Source: JAIBJN01 sp963699495
GTDB taxonomy: Bacteria > Actinomycetota > Thermoleophilia > Gaiellales > Gaiellaceae
Length of the DNA: 64,000 bases
NCBI GenBank assembly: GCA_963699495.1
Contig: CAVOUB010000005.1
Location: forward strand, 434,001 to 498,000
Reading direction: 5' to 3'
Numbering within the stretch: position 1 is the first letter of the stretch; each line of letters begins with the position of its first letter. The notes under the pieces were generated by a model. That model made no database searches. It worked only from the letters and a program-made list of their open reading frames with translations, and was not told the origin of the DNA. Positions 23,660 to 31,013 of this stretch are shown piece by piece. The translations under genes were made by a program, and so were the position numbers.

Positions 23660-26314
23660 TCACCCGCGCAGGGCCCGGAGCGCGTTCAGGATCACGGCGA
23701 CGTCGATGCCTTCCTGGAGGAGGGCCCCGTACACGGGCGGGATGAACCCGAAGGCGGCGAAGCCCATGGCGACCAGGCTCAGCCCGATGCCGGCGAGCAC
23801 GCTCTGGCGGGCGATCCGAAGCGAGCGCCGGCCGATACTGACCGCGTCGGCGACCCGGCCGATGCGATCGACGAGGACGACCGCGTCCGCGGTCTCGGAC
23901 GCGACCGTCGCCCCGGCCGTGCCCATCGCGATGCCGACGTCGGCGAGCGCGAGGGCCGGCGCGTCGTTGACGCCGTCCCCCACCATCACGACCGGACGCA
24001 GGTCGGCGTCTCCCTGGATGGAGCGGACGAGCTCCAGCTTCTCCTCGGGAGACTGCTCGGCGTAGACGCGGTCCACGCCGACCTGGCGCCCGATCTCCTC
24101 CGCCACCGCTGCGCGATCGCCGCTGGCCATCGCGACGTGCCGGATGCCCGCCGCGCGAAGCGCGGCGACGAGCCCCGGAGCGTCCGCCCGCAGGTGGTCG
24201 GCCATGACGATCGCGCCCGCGAGCCTGCCCTCGACCCCGACGAGCACCTTCGCGCGCCCGGCGCCGTTGGCGCTGTCGAGACCGCTGACGACGGCCGGCG
24301 GGACGGAATAGCCGCGCAGGCTGAGCCACGCCTCGCTCCCGACCGCGACGCGGCGGCCGTCCACAAGGCCCTCGGCTCCCTGGCCGGGGCCCTCCTCGAC
24401 GGCCTCCGGGAAGCTGAGAGCGAGGCCGCGCCCCCGCGCGGCGTGGACGAGCGCCTCGGCGAGGGAATGCGCCGAGAGCTGGTCGAGCGAGGCCGCGAGC
24501 CGCAGGGTTTCGGTCGAATCGAGCCCGTCGAAGAGCACGATGCGCTCCACCTCGGGCGTGCCCAGAGTCAGGGTCCCGGTCTTGTCGAGGATCACCGTCT
24601 GGGCCTCGCCGAGCTTCTCGATCGCGGCGCCGCCCTTCACGATCACTCCCGCCCGGGCCGCGCGGGAGACGCCGGAGAGGATGGCGACGGGCGCGGCGAG
24701 GATGAGCGGGCACGGTGTCGCGACGACGAGCACGGCCAGACCCTGGACGGGATCGCCGCTGAGGCCCCAGGCGAGCCCTGCGATCACGAGGGTCACCGGG
24801 AGGAAGAAGGCCGCGTAGCGGTCGGCCATGCGGACGAACGGCGCCTTCTGGCCCTCGGCCTCCTGGACGAGGCGGACGACGGCCGCGTAGGCGCTCTCGG
24901 AGGCCGGCCTGGTCGCACGCAGCTCGAACGCGTCGCCGGCGTTCGCCGTCCCGCTCCGAACCGGCGCTCCTCGCTTGCACGCGACCGGCAGCGGCTCCCC
25001 CGTGAGCGCCGACTCGTCGAGGACGGCTTCCTCGCTGGTCACGAGACCGTCGACCGGGAGGACCTCGCCGGGGCGCACGAGCACGCGGTCGCCGACGGAG
25101 AGGTCGTCCACGGGCACCTCCTCCACGACGTCGCCCACCCGCCGGTGGGCGACGCGCGGCGCCCGGCTGACGAGCGACTTCAGCTCGCGCCGCGCACGTC
25201 CGGCGGCCGAGTCCTCGAGCGCGTTCCCTCCGGCCAGCATGAGGCCGACGACGGCTCCTGCCAGGTACTCGCCGAGCGTGAGCGCCGCCGCCATGGCGAC
25301 CAGCGCGATCGCGTCCACGCCGACGTCCCCGCGCAGCAGGCTCCGACCTACCGACCACGCGAGCGGGACGAGGACGATCGCCGTCGCGGCGGCCCAGACC
25401 GCATCGCCGGCCGCCGGCTCCGAGAGCAGATGCAGCAGCCCGCCGACGCCGATCGCCACGAGGACGCCGGCGGCGAGCAGGCGATTGCTCACGAGAGGCG
25501 GCAGCCTGACGACGAGGACAGAGCAGGGAGCCTGGTGCGCTACTCGCTCGCTGACGCTCCCGAGTGCCCGGACACCGTGCAGGCCGCGGCTCCCGACCAC
25601 CAGCAGGTCGGCCTCACCGGCCGTGGCGATGAGCGTGTCGACAGGGTGTCCGTCCTCAACGAGGACGCCGTTCGCGATGGCGTCGACAGCCGCGATGTCG
25701 AAACCCTTCCCGTCTCTCGCCGCCACCGGCCAGACTGCGACGCCGAAGCGCTTGCCCAGGTGGAACGCCGCGGCGGCCGCGGCGGCGGACTCGGAGGAAC
25801 CGTCCACGCCCACGACGATCGAGCGTGGAAAGTCCTCGTCTGCCGGGCGCTCCCGCGCCACCAGCACCGAGCACGAAGCATCATGAAGGATGGACGTCCC
25901 CACGCTCCCGAGAGCGATCCCGACGGGCCGCGAGATCTCGTGGGTTCCGACCGCGATGGCGGTCGCGTTCTCCTTCTCCGCCTGGGCGAGGAGAACCTGG
26001 TCCGCCCGGCCCTCGACGCAGCGGAAGCTGGCGTCCGGAGCCTCCACCTTGGCCGCGTCGAGGGCGGCCCGGGCGCTTGCCTCGAGCCCTTGAGCCGCGG
26101 ACGACGCCGCCCAGCCGGCCTGTGCGGAGGTCGCGAGCTCGAGCGCCGAGACGACGGTCAGCCTGCCGTCCGCCTCGAGCAGCCGCCGTCCCTGGCGAAC
26201 CGCCTCGAGGCTTTCCGGCGTCGAGTCGACGCCGCACACGACCCGGTCGAAGATGCCGCTCCCGACCTCGAGATCGAGCAGGAACTCCGGTGGCGGGGAG
26301 GGCGGCAGGCTCAT
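23660..26314 (-). CDS. Usp-Usp-P1B-type metal ATPase fusion
   Basis: 884 residues; ATG at 26312-26314 overlaps the upstream Usp stop (ATGA). Two universal-stress-protein domains come first (about 20-155 and 165-275; the second ends in VVGSRGLHGVRALGSVSERVAHQAPCSVLVV). A full P1B-type ATPase follows: membrane helices, TGEPLPV actuator motif, membrane metal motif TPCPL (near 534), phosphorylation motif DKTGT (Asp near 577) and GDGVNDAPAL (near 779). There is no N-terminal heavy-metal-associated domain; the Usp pair replaces it. TPC is the motif of P1B-5 (Ni/Fe-type) pumps, so those metals are the best guess. The usual HP dipeptide of the nucleotide-binding domain reads HS (SAHSLAEAL). Confidence 0.85.
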   Translation of the reverse strand: MSLPPSPPPEFLLDLEVGSGIFDRVVCGVDSTPESLEAVRQGRRLLEADGRLTVVSALELATSAQAGWAASSAAQGLEASARAALDAAKVEAPDASFRCVEGRADQVLLAQAEKENATAIAVGTHEISRPVGIALGSVGTSILHDASCSVLVARERPADEDFPRSIVVGVDGSSESAAAAAAAFHLGKRFGVAVWPVAARDGKGFDIAAVDAIANGVLVEDGHPVDTLIATAGEADLLVVGSRGLHGVRALGSVSERVAHQAPCSVLVVRLPPLVSNRLLAAGVLVAIGVGGLLHLLSEPAAGDAVWAAATAIVLVPLAWSVGRSLLRGDVGVDAIALVAMAAALTLGEYLAGAVVGLMLAGGNALEDSAAGRARRELKSLVSRAPRVAHRRVGDVVEEVPVDDLSVGDRVLVRPGEVLPVDGLVTSEEAVLDESALTGEPLPVACKRGAPVRSGTANAGDAFELRATRPASESAYAAVVRLVQEAEGQKAPFVRMADRYAAFFLPVTLVIAGLAWGLSGDPVQGLAVLVVATPCPLILAAPVAILSGVSRAARAGVIVKGGAAIEKLGEAQTVILDKTGTLTLGTPEVERIVLFDGLDSTETLRLAASLDQLSAHSLAEALVHAARGRGLALSFPEAVEEGPGQGAEGLVDGRRVAVGSEAWLSLRGYSVPPAVVSGLDSANGAGRAKVLVGVEGRLAGAIVMADHLRADAPGLVAALRAAGIRHVAMASGDRAAVAEEIGRQVGVDRVYAEQSPEEKLELVRSIQGDADLRPVVMVGDGVNDAPALALADVGIAMGTAGATVASETADAVVLVDRIGRVADAVSIGRRSLRIARQSVLAGIGLSLVAMGFAAFGFIPPVYGALLQEGIDVAVILNALRALRG

Positions 26315-26715
26315 TGGACTATGAGGACGTCGCACTCGGCGTGATGGGTCACGCCGCTGCTGACGGAGCCGAAGACCAGTCGCTCGAGGATGTTCCTGTG
26401 CTCGTTGCCGACGACGATCAGGTCGGCGCCGGCTTCCTTCGCCTGGTCGGAGATGACTCGGCCCGGGTCACCGACGCCCTCGACGGTCCGCACCTTGACT
26501 CCGGCCTGGGTGAGGCGGGCCTCCGCCTCGTGCAGGAGCTGGTCGAACTTCTCCATCTCGAGCGGATCGATGGGCATGCCCCCTTTGCCGGTGCCGAGCG
26601 GGTGGATCGCGCTGACGACGATGACTTCCCCGCCGTCGTCGACGAGCTCCGCCGTTCGCTCGAGCCCCCTGCCGGCCGATTCAGAGCCGTCATATCCGAT
26701 GACGATGGTGTGCAT
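26311..26715 (-). CDS. Universal stress protein
   Basis: 134 residues; ATG with AAAGGAGAG upstream. Starts IVIGYDGSESAGRGLERTAEL and ends LIVVGNEHRNILERLVFGSVSSGVTHHAECDVLIV; the glycine-rich ATP motif is modified (VGNEHRNI instead of GSRG), so ATP binding may differ. First gene of a two-gene operon with the Usp-Usp-P1B ATPase, to which it is coupled by stop-start overlap. A perfect TGCGG-N5-CCGCA palindrome lies about 80 bases upstream of its start. Confidence 0.9.
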   Translation of the reverse strand: MHTIVIGYDGSESAGRGLERTAELVDDGGEVIVVSAIHPLGTGKGGMPIDPLEMEKFDQLLHEAEARLTQAGVKVRTVEGVGDPGRVISDQAKEAGADLIVVGNEHRNILERLVFGSVSSGVTHHAECDVLIVQ

Positions 26716-26794
26716 ACAGTCTCTCCTTTCGGGGTGCGGGGCCTATCGTCGCGCGGATGCGCCCCCGGCGCAATCGGTGGACGCGCTGAGTTCC

Positions 26795-26811
26795 CTGCGG
26801 GAAAGCCGCAG
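26795..26811. promoter_or_regulatory. Palindrome CTGCGG-N5-CCGCAG upstream of the Usp/ATPase operon
   Basis: CTGCGGGAAAGCCGCAG is a perfect 6+5+6 palindrome placed about 80-96 bases upstream of the Usp start at 26715. Near-identical elements occur before the NirK-like gene (34017), its neighbour (35460) and aconitase (50931), so it is a candidate transcription-factor site rather than a chance dyad. Confidence 0.5.
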
Positions 26812-26820
26812 TCCCTCCGG

Positions 26821-29445
26821 CTACCAGGTCTTCGGAGTAACCGGCGGCAGCGGGCGGCGCACGCGGATGCGGGCGTCGACGGCGACATACCCATCCTCGA
26901 GACCGAGAACGGGGTTCAGGTCCAGCTCGGCGATCTCGGGGAGGTCCTCCCCGAGGCGCGAGAGGCGGGCGAGGAGCCCGACGAGCGCGGCGGCGTCGGC
27001 CGCCGGGCGGCCGCGAAATCCCGCCACGAGCCGGCCGGCCTTACCTCCGTGGACCAGGCCCTGCGCATCGACGTCGGTGACCGGCGCGAGGCAGAACTGC
27101 GCCTCCCCGATGAGCTCGGCCAGGACACCGCCCGGGCCGAACGCGACGAGCGGGCCGAAGACCGGATCCTGGACGAGGCCCGCCAGGAGCTCGACACCGC
27201 CCTCGACCATCGACTGGACTACGACCGGTCCCCCGATCCGCTCTGCGGCCTCGCGCACCTGGCCGGGGCCGGTGAGGTCGAGCACGACGCCGCCCCGCTC
27301 GGTTTTGTGCGCACCCGCCTCCGCGGTCTTGACGACGACGGGAAAGCCCAGCTCCGCTGCGACGGCGGCAGCCTCGCCCGAATCGGCGGCGGAGCGCTCC
27401 GCCACGAGCCGGACCCCGTACGCGTCGAGCAGCCGCCGGACCTCGTCCGGGGTCAGCCAGACATCGTCCGCCCGGGCGAGCGCGCCCGCGACCACCTCGG
27501 CCCCGCCCCGGACGTCGATGCCGTCGACGGCGATCTCGACGCCGACGGGCCGGCGCAGCCACTCCGCTCGCTCGGCAGCGCGACCCAACGCTCGTGCGGC
27601 GGATTCCGGATAGGCAAAGGAGCCCGGGTAGCCGTTCGCGGCCATGAGGACGGGCAGGACCGGCTTGCGCGAGCCGCTCCCCGCCCGGGCGACGGCGGCC
27701 GCGACCTCGTCCACGCGGACTTTGGCCGCGGGGACGAAGATGACCACGACCGCGTCTACGACCGGATCGGCGAGCAGGAGCGGGAGCGCCAGTCCGTAGA
27801 GCTCGGCGGGCGCGGATCCGAGCATGTCGACCGGGTTGGCGCTGCTGGCCTCGGGCGGGAGGACCGCGGCGAGGCCCGCGCGCGTCTCCTCCGAAAGCCC
27901 CGGGAGCTCGAGCCCGGCGGCGTCGCACGCGTCGGCGCAGAGGATCCCGAGACCACCGGCGTTCGTCAGCACGGCGACGCGCCGTCCGGGCGTCGGCGGC
28001 TGGGTCGAGAGGAGCGCCGCGACGTCGACGAGCTCCTCGAGGGTCGCAGAGCGGATGACGCCGGCCTGGTGGAACAGCGCCGAGACGGCAGCGTCGGAGC
28101 CCGCGAGCGCCGCGGTGTGCGAGCTTGCAGCACGCGATCCTGCTCCGGTGACGCCGCTCTTCATCGCGAGGATCGGCTTCGTGCGCGCGACCCGCCGCGC
28201 GATCCGCCCGAAGCGCCCGGGGTTGCCGAACGACTCCACGTAGAGGAGGACGAGGGCGGTCGCCGGGTCGTCCTCCCAGTATTCGAGGAGGTCGTTCGAG
28301 GACACGTCCGCCTTGTTCCCGACGGAGACGAACGAGGAGAAGCCGAGCCCTCTCGCGCTCGCCTGCTCGAGGAGGGCCAGGCCGAGCGCACCGCTCTGGG
28401 ACGAGAAGCCGATCGACCCGGGAGGGAAGGCATGCGGCGCGAACGTCGCGTTGAGACCGGCGGCGGCGCTCGCGATCCCAAGGCAGTTCGGGCCGATCAG
28501 GCGCGCCCCGTGCGTCCGGACGAGAGCCAGCAGGCGGTCCTGGAGCGCCGCCCCCTCCCGTCCGAGCTCGGCGAAGCCTGCCGAGATGACGCACAGCGCC
28601 CGCGTGCCCTTGCGCAGCGCAGCCTCGGACGCGTCGAGCACGAGCTCGGCCGGGAGGCAGACGACGACGAGATCGACCTCGTCCGGGACCTCGTCGATCG
28701 ACGAGTAGCCGTCGACGCCTGCGACCGCGTCCCCGGAGCGGTTGACCGGGTACGCCGCTCCCCGGAAGCCTCCGGCCACGATGTTGCGGAACAGCTCGCC
28801 GCCGATCGAGCCGGCGCGGGGCGAGGCACCGAGGACGGCGACGCTGTCCGGCTCGAAGAACGCGCGCAGCGAGGCGACGACCGCCGCATGGTCGCGCTCG
28901 TCCACGCGCGCCCTGTAGGCCTCGCTCGCGGCGATCGCGAACTCGAGCTCGACCGTGCCCTCCTCCAGCCTGCGGGCGACGTCGAACCCGGCGTCGGAGA
29001 AGACCCGGAGCATCGCGACGTTCTCGGGGAGCACCTCGGCGACGAAGCGTTCGACGCCGTGCCGCGCCGCGATCCCGGCCAGTTGCTCGAGCAGGCGGGT
29101 CCCGATCCCGCGACCCTGCAGCTCGTCGGCAACGGCAAAGGAGACCTCGGCCTTGGCCGGGTCGCGCAGCCGGTCGTAAGCCGCCACGGCCACGACCCGC
29201 TCCCCCTCGGCCCCCGCGAGCGTGCCCATCAGGGCGCCCCGCTCGACCCAGTCGGGCTCGAGCACGCGGCCGACGAGAGCAGGCGTGAGCGCCGGCATCC
29301 CGTGGAAGCGGAGGTGAAGGCTCTCGCGAGACAGCCCCTGGAAGAGCCCGAGCAGCGCGGAGGCGTCGCGCTCGGCCGGCGGACGCAGCCGGAGCGTGCT
29401 TCCGTCTCTCAGGATGACGTCGAGGGCGTCGGGAACCGCTGCCAC
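26821..29445 (-). CDS. GNAT-fused acyl-CoA synthetase (ADP-forming)/protein acetyltransferase
   Basis: 874 residues from the GTG at 29443-29445; the open frame runs on upstream but loses protein character. Residues about 1-165 are a GNAT acetyltransferase domain (VADELQGRGIGTRLLEQLAG is the acetyl-CoA loop). Residues about 180-310 are a CoA-binding domain (VAVLGASPRAGSIGGELFRNI, LIGPNCLGI), about 315-460 a succinyl-CoA-ligase-like domain (GFSSQSGALG, SSHTAALAGSDAA), and about 650-870 an ATP-grasp domain (VVVKTAEAGAHKTERGGV). This GNAT-first order is that of actinobacterial PatA-like lysine acetyltransferases; intact ligase motifs leave an acyl-CoA ligase activity possible. It could tune acetyl-CoA synthetase by acetylation. 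Divergent from a Usp gene. Confidence 0.85.
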   Translation of the reverse strand: MAAVPDALDVILRDGSTLRLRPPAERDASALLGLFQGLSRESLHLRFHGMPALTPALVGRVLEPDWVERGALMGTLAGAEGERVVAVAAYDRLRDPAKAEVSFAVADELQGRGIGTRLLEQLAGIAARHGVERFVAEVLPENVAMLRVFSDAGFDVARRLEEGTVELEFAIAASEAYRARVDERDHAAVVASLRAFFEPDSVAVLGASPRAGSIGGELFRNIVAGGFRGAAYPVNRSGDAVAGVDGYSSIDEVPDEVDLVVVCLPAELVLDASEAALRKGTRALCVISAGFAELGREGAALQDRLLALVRTHGARLIGPNCLGIASAAAGLNATFAPHAFPPGSIGFSSQSGALGLALLEQASARGLGFSSFVSVGNKADVSSNDLLEYWEDDPATALVLLYVESFGNPGRFGRIARRVARTKPILAMKSGVTGAGSRAASSHTAALAGSDAAVSALFHQAGVIRSATLEELVDVAALLSTQPPTPGRRVAVLTNAGGLGILCADACDAAGLELPGLSEETRAGLAAVLPPEASSANPVDMLGSAPAELYGLALPLLLADPVVDAVVVIFVPAAKVRVDEVAAAVARAGSGSRKPVLPVLMAANGYPGSFAYPESAARALGRAAERAEWLRRPVGVEIAVDGIDVRGGAEVVAGALARADDVWLTPDEVRRLLDAYGVRLVAERSAADSGEAAAVAAELGFPVVVKTAEAGAHKTERGGVVLDLTGPGQVREAAERIGGPVVVQSMVEGGVELLAGLVQDPVFGPLVAFGPGGVLAELIGEAQFCLAPVTDVDAQGLVHGGKAGRLVAGFRGRPAADAAALVGLLARLSRLGEDLPEIAELDLNPVLGLEDGYVAVDARIRVRRPLPPVTPKTW

Positions 29446-29485
29446 GGCCCCATCATGCCGTCCTCGGGCCGTACCTCGCTCCGTA

Positions 29486-29517
29486 GTTGTCCGCACCGGG
29501 CCGGCACCTTGTCCGCA
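29486..29517 (-). promoter_or_regulatory. TGCGGACAA direct repeats between synthetase and Usp genes
   Basis: On the minus strand TGCGGACAA occurs at 29487-29495 and 29509-29517, 22 bases apart (two helical turns), in the 233-base divergent region between the GNAT-synthetase (start 29445) and the Usp gene (start 29679). The half-site matches the TGCGG-R-N-AA pattern of the other stress promoters. No other feature is seen in this intergenic region. Confidence 0.4.
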
Positions 29518-29678
29518 GCTTCGATCGGCGGCGTCTCTGATGCGCCTGCGCACCCCGCCCCGGGAGGATTGCAGCGGAACTTCCAACGCGATGGAGAGGT
29601 CGGCATGGACACAGCACCAGCACCGGGTGTGAGCGGAAACCGTGTTCAGCCAGATGCCGTCCACGACTACACGGTCTG

Positions 29679-30146
29679 ATGGCGGAGATCGTCGTCGGCA
29701 CCGACGGTTCCCCGGGTGCCCGGCGTGCGCTTCGCTGGGCGCTCGGGGAGGCGCTCCTCCGGGGAGCCTCGCTCCAGATCGTCCACGCCTGGATGGTTCC
29801 TCTGATCGACGCCCTGCCGGAGCCGTGGGTGATCGGCGCGCCTCCGGTCGGGCCCTCTGACGAGGAGGTATACGAGCACCTGGCGGCGGGCGCAAAGAGG
29901 GTGCTCGACGACTCGCTGGACGAGGCGAGAAACCAGGAGCCCGGGCTCCACATCGAGGGCGAGCTCGTGGAGGGGCGACCTGCGGCGGCGCTGCTCGCGG
30001 CCGCCCGCGAAGCCGACCTGCTCGTCGTCGGCTCACGCGGCCGCGGTGGGTTCGCAGGGCTCCTGCTCGGGTCCGTGAGCGCCCAGTGCGTCCACCACGC
30101 GCCATGCCCGATAGTCGTGGTCCCCGCCCACCCTGCCGAGGAGTAG
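29679..30146 (+). CDS. Universal stress protein
   Basis: 155 residues. Usp fold with IVVGTDGSPGARRALRWALGEALLRGASLQIVHAW at the start and the ATP-binding signature LLVVGSRGRGGFAGLLLGSVSAQCVHHAPCPIVVV at the end. This is the actinobacterial type seen in dormancy regulons. Start ATG at 29679 has no obvious ribosome site. It stands alone, divergent from the GNAT-synthetase gene and 160 bases before the ABC transporter genes. Confidence 0.92.
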   Translation: MAEIVVGTDGSPGARRALRWALGEALLRGASLQIVHAWMVPLIDALPEPWVIGAPPVGPSDEEVYEHLAAGAKRVLDDSLDEARNQEPGLHIEGELVEGRPAAALLAAAREADLLVVGSRGRGGFAGLLLGSVSAQCVHHAPCPIVVVPAHPAEE

Positions 30147-30308
30147 GAACCGTGGTCGCGGGCTTCGGTTCGCTCGGCGAGTGAGGGCAACGAGGGCGGC
30201 CGCGGATTCCGTACTTTTCCGTGCCGGGCTTGCGGGCGGCCACCGATGGCATGGAGGGCCGCTGCCGCGAACCTGCGAGCCATGAACGATCGAGAGGCGG
30301 GTTCCAGC

Positions 30309-31007
30309 ATGCCCCTCGTCGAGGCGAGGGACGTCCACAAGGTCTACGACACCGGCAAGGTCAAGGTTCACGCCCTCAACGGCGTGACCCTGGCGATCGA
30401 ACGAGGCGAGATGGTCGCGATCATGGGCCCGAGCGGCTGCGGCAAGACGACCCTCCTGAACTGCCTCTCGGGCCTCGACGCCGTCGACGAGGGCGACGTC
30501 CTCATCGACGGGACGTCCCTGAAGTCCATGTCGGACCGCGAGCGCACGGATTACCGCGCGCTCCGCATGGGCTTCGTCTTCCAGTTCTACAACCTGATGC
30601 CGGTATTGAGCGCGGTCGAGAACGTCGAGCTGCCGCTGCTGATCGCGCGGAGATCGCAGAAGGAGGCGAGGGCGAGGGCGCTCGAGGCGCTCGGCCTCGT
30701 CGGCCTGGCCGAGCGCGCGCAGCACCTCCCCGACGAGCTCTCGGGCGGTGAGCGCCAGCGCGTGACGATCGCGCGGGCCCTCGTCAACGACCCCGCGGTC
30801 GTCTGGGCGGACGAGCCCACGGGCGATCTGGACAGCGAGAGCGCGGCCGACATCGTCGAGCTGATGCGCGGCCTCAACGTCGAGCGCGGGCTGACCTTCC
30901 TGATCGTCACACACGATCTCTCGGTCGGCGAGAAGACTGACCGGATCGTCCGCATGCTGGACGGCGAGGTGGCGCGGACCGGGCGCCCCGAGCCCGTGCC
31001 GGCCTAG
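30309..31007 (+). CDS. ABC transporter ATP-binding protein (MacB/LolD-like)
   Basis: 232 residues from the ATG at 30309 (MPLVEARDVHKVYDTG); in-frame ATGs at 30282 and 30246 would extend it. Walker A GPSGCGKTT, the YNLMP segment after the Q-loop Gln that is typical of MacB/LolD ATPases, signature LSGGERQR, Walker B VVWADEPTGDLDSES and the switch His in THD are all present. Six bases separate it from the FtsX-type permease gene, its partner. Such pairs move lipids or export peptides, or drive mechanotransmission; the substrate cannot be read here. Confidence 0.92.
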   Translation: MPLVEARDVHKVYDTGKVKVHALNGVTLAIERGEMVAIMGPSGCGKTTLLNCLSGLDAVDEGDVLIDGTSLKSMSDRERTDYRALRMGFVFQFYNLMPVLSAVENVELPLLIARRSQKEARARALEALGLVGLAERAQHLPDELSGGERQRVTIARALVNDPAVVWADEPTGDLDSESAADIVELMRGLNVERGLTFLIVTHDLSVGEKTDRIVRMLDGEVARTGRPEPVPA

Positions 31008-31013
31008 AGGGCG

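Noticed and set aside
25825..29679. Plus-strand open frame of 1284 codons antisense to the synthetase and ATPase
   Set aside because: Long antisense frames are expected at this GC content; composition is Arg/Asp/Gly-rich with no domain, and the minus strand carries clear enzyme motifs.
29446..30252. N-terminal extension of the GNAT-synthetase to 1143 residues
   Set aside because: The extra 269 codons are Arg/Pro/Gly-rich antisense of the Usp gene and intergenic DNA, and the GNAT domain starts naturally at the GTG at 29445.
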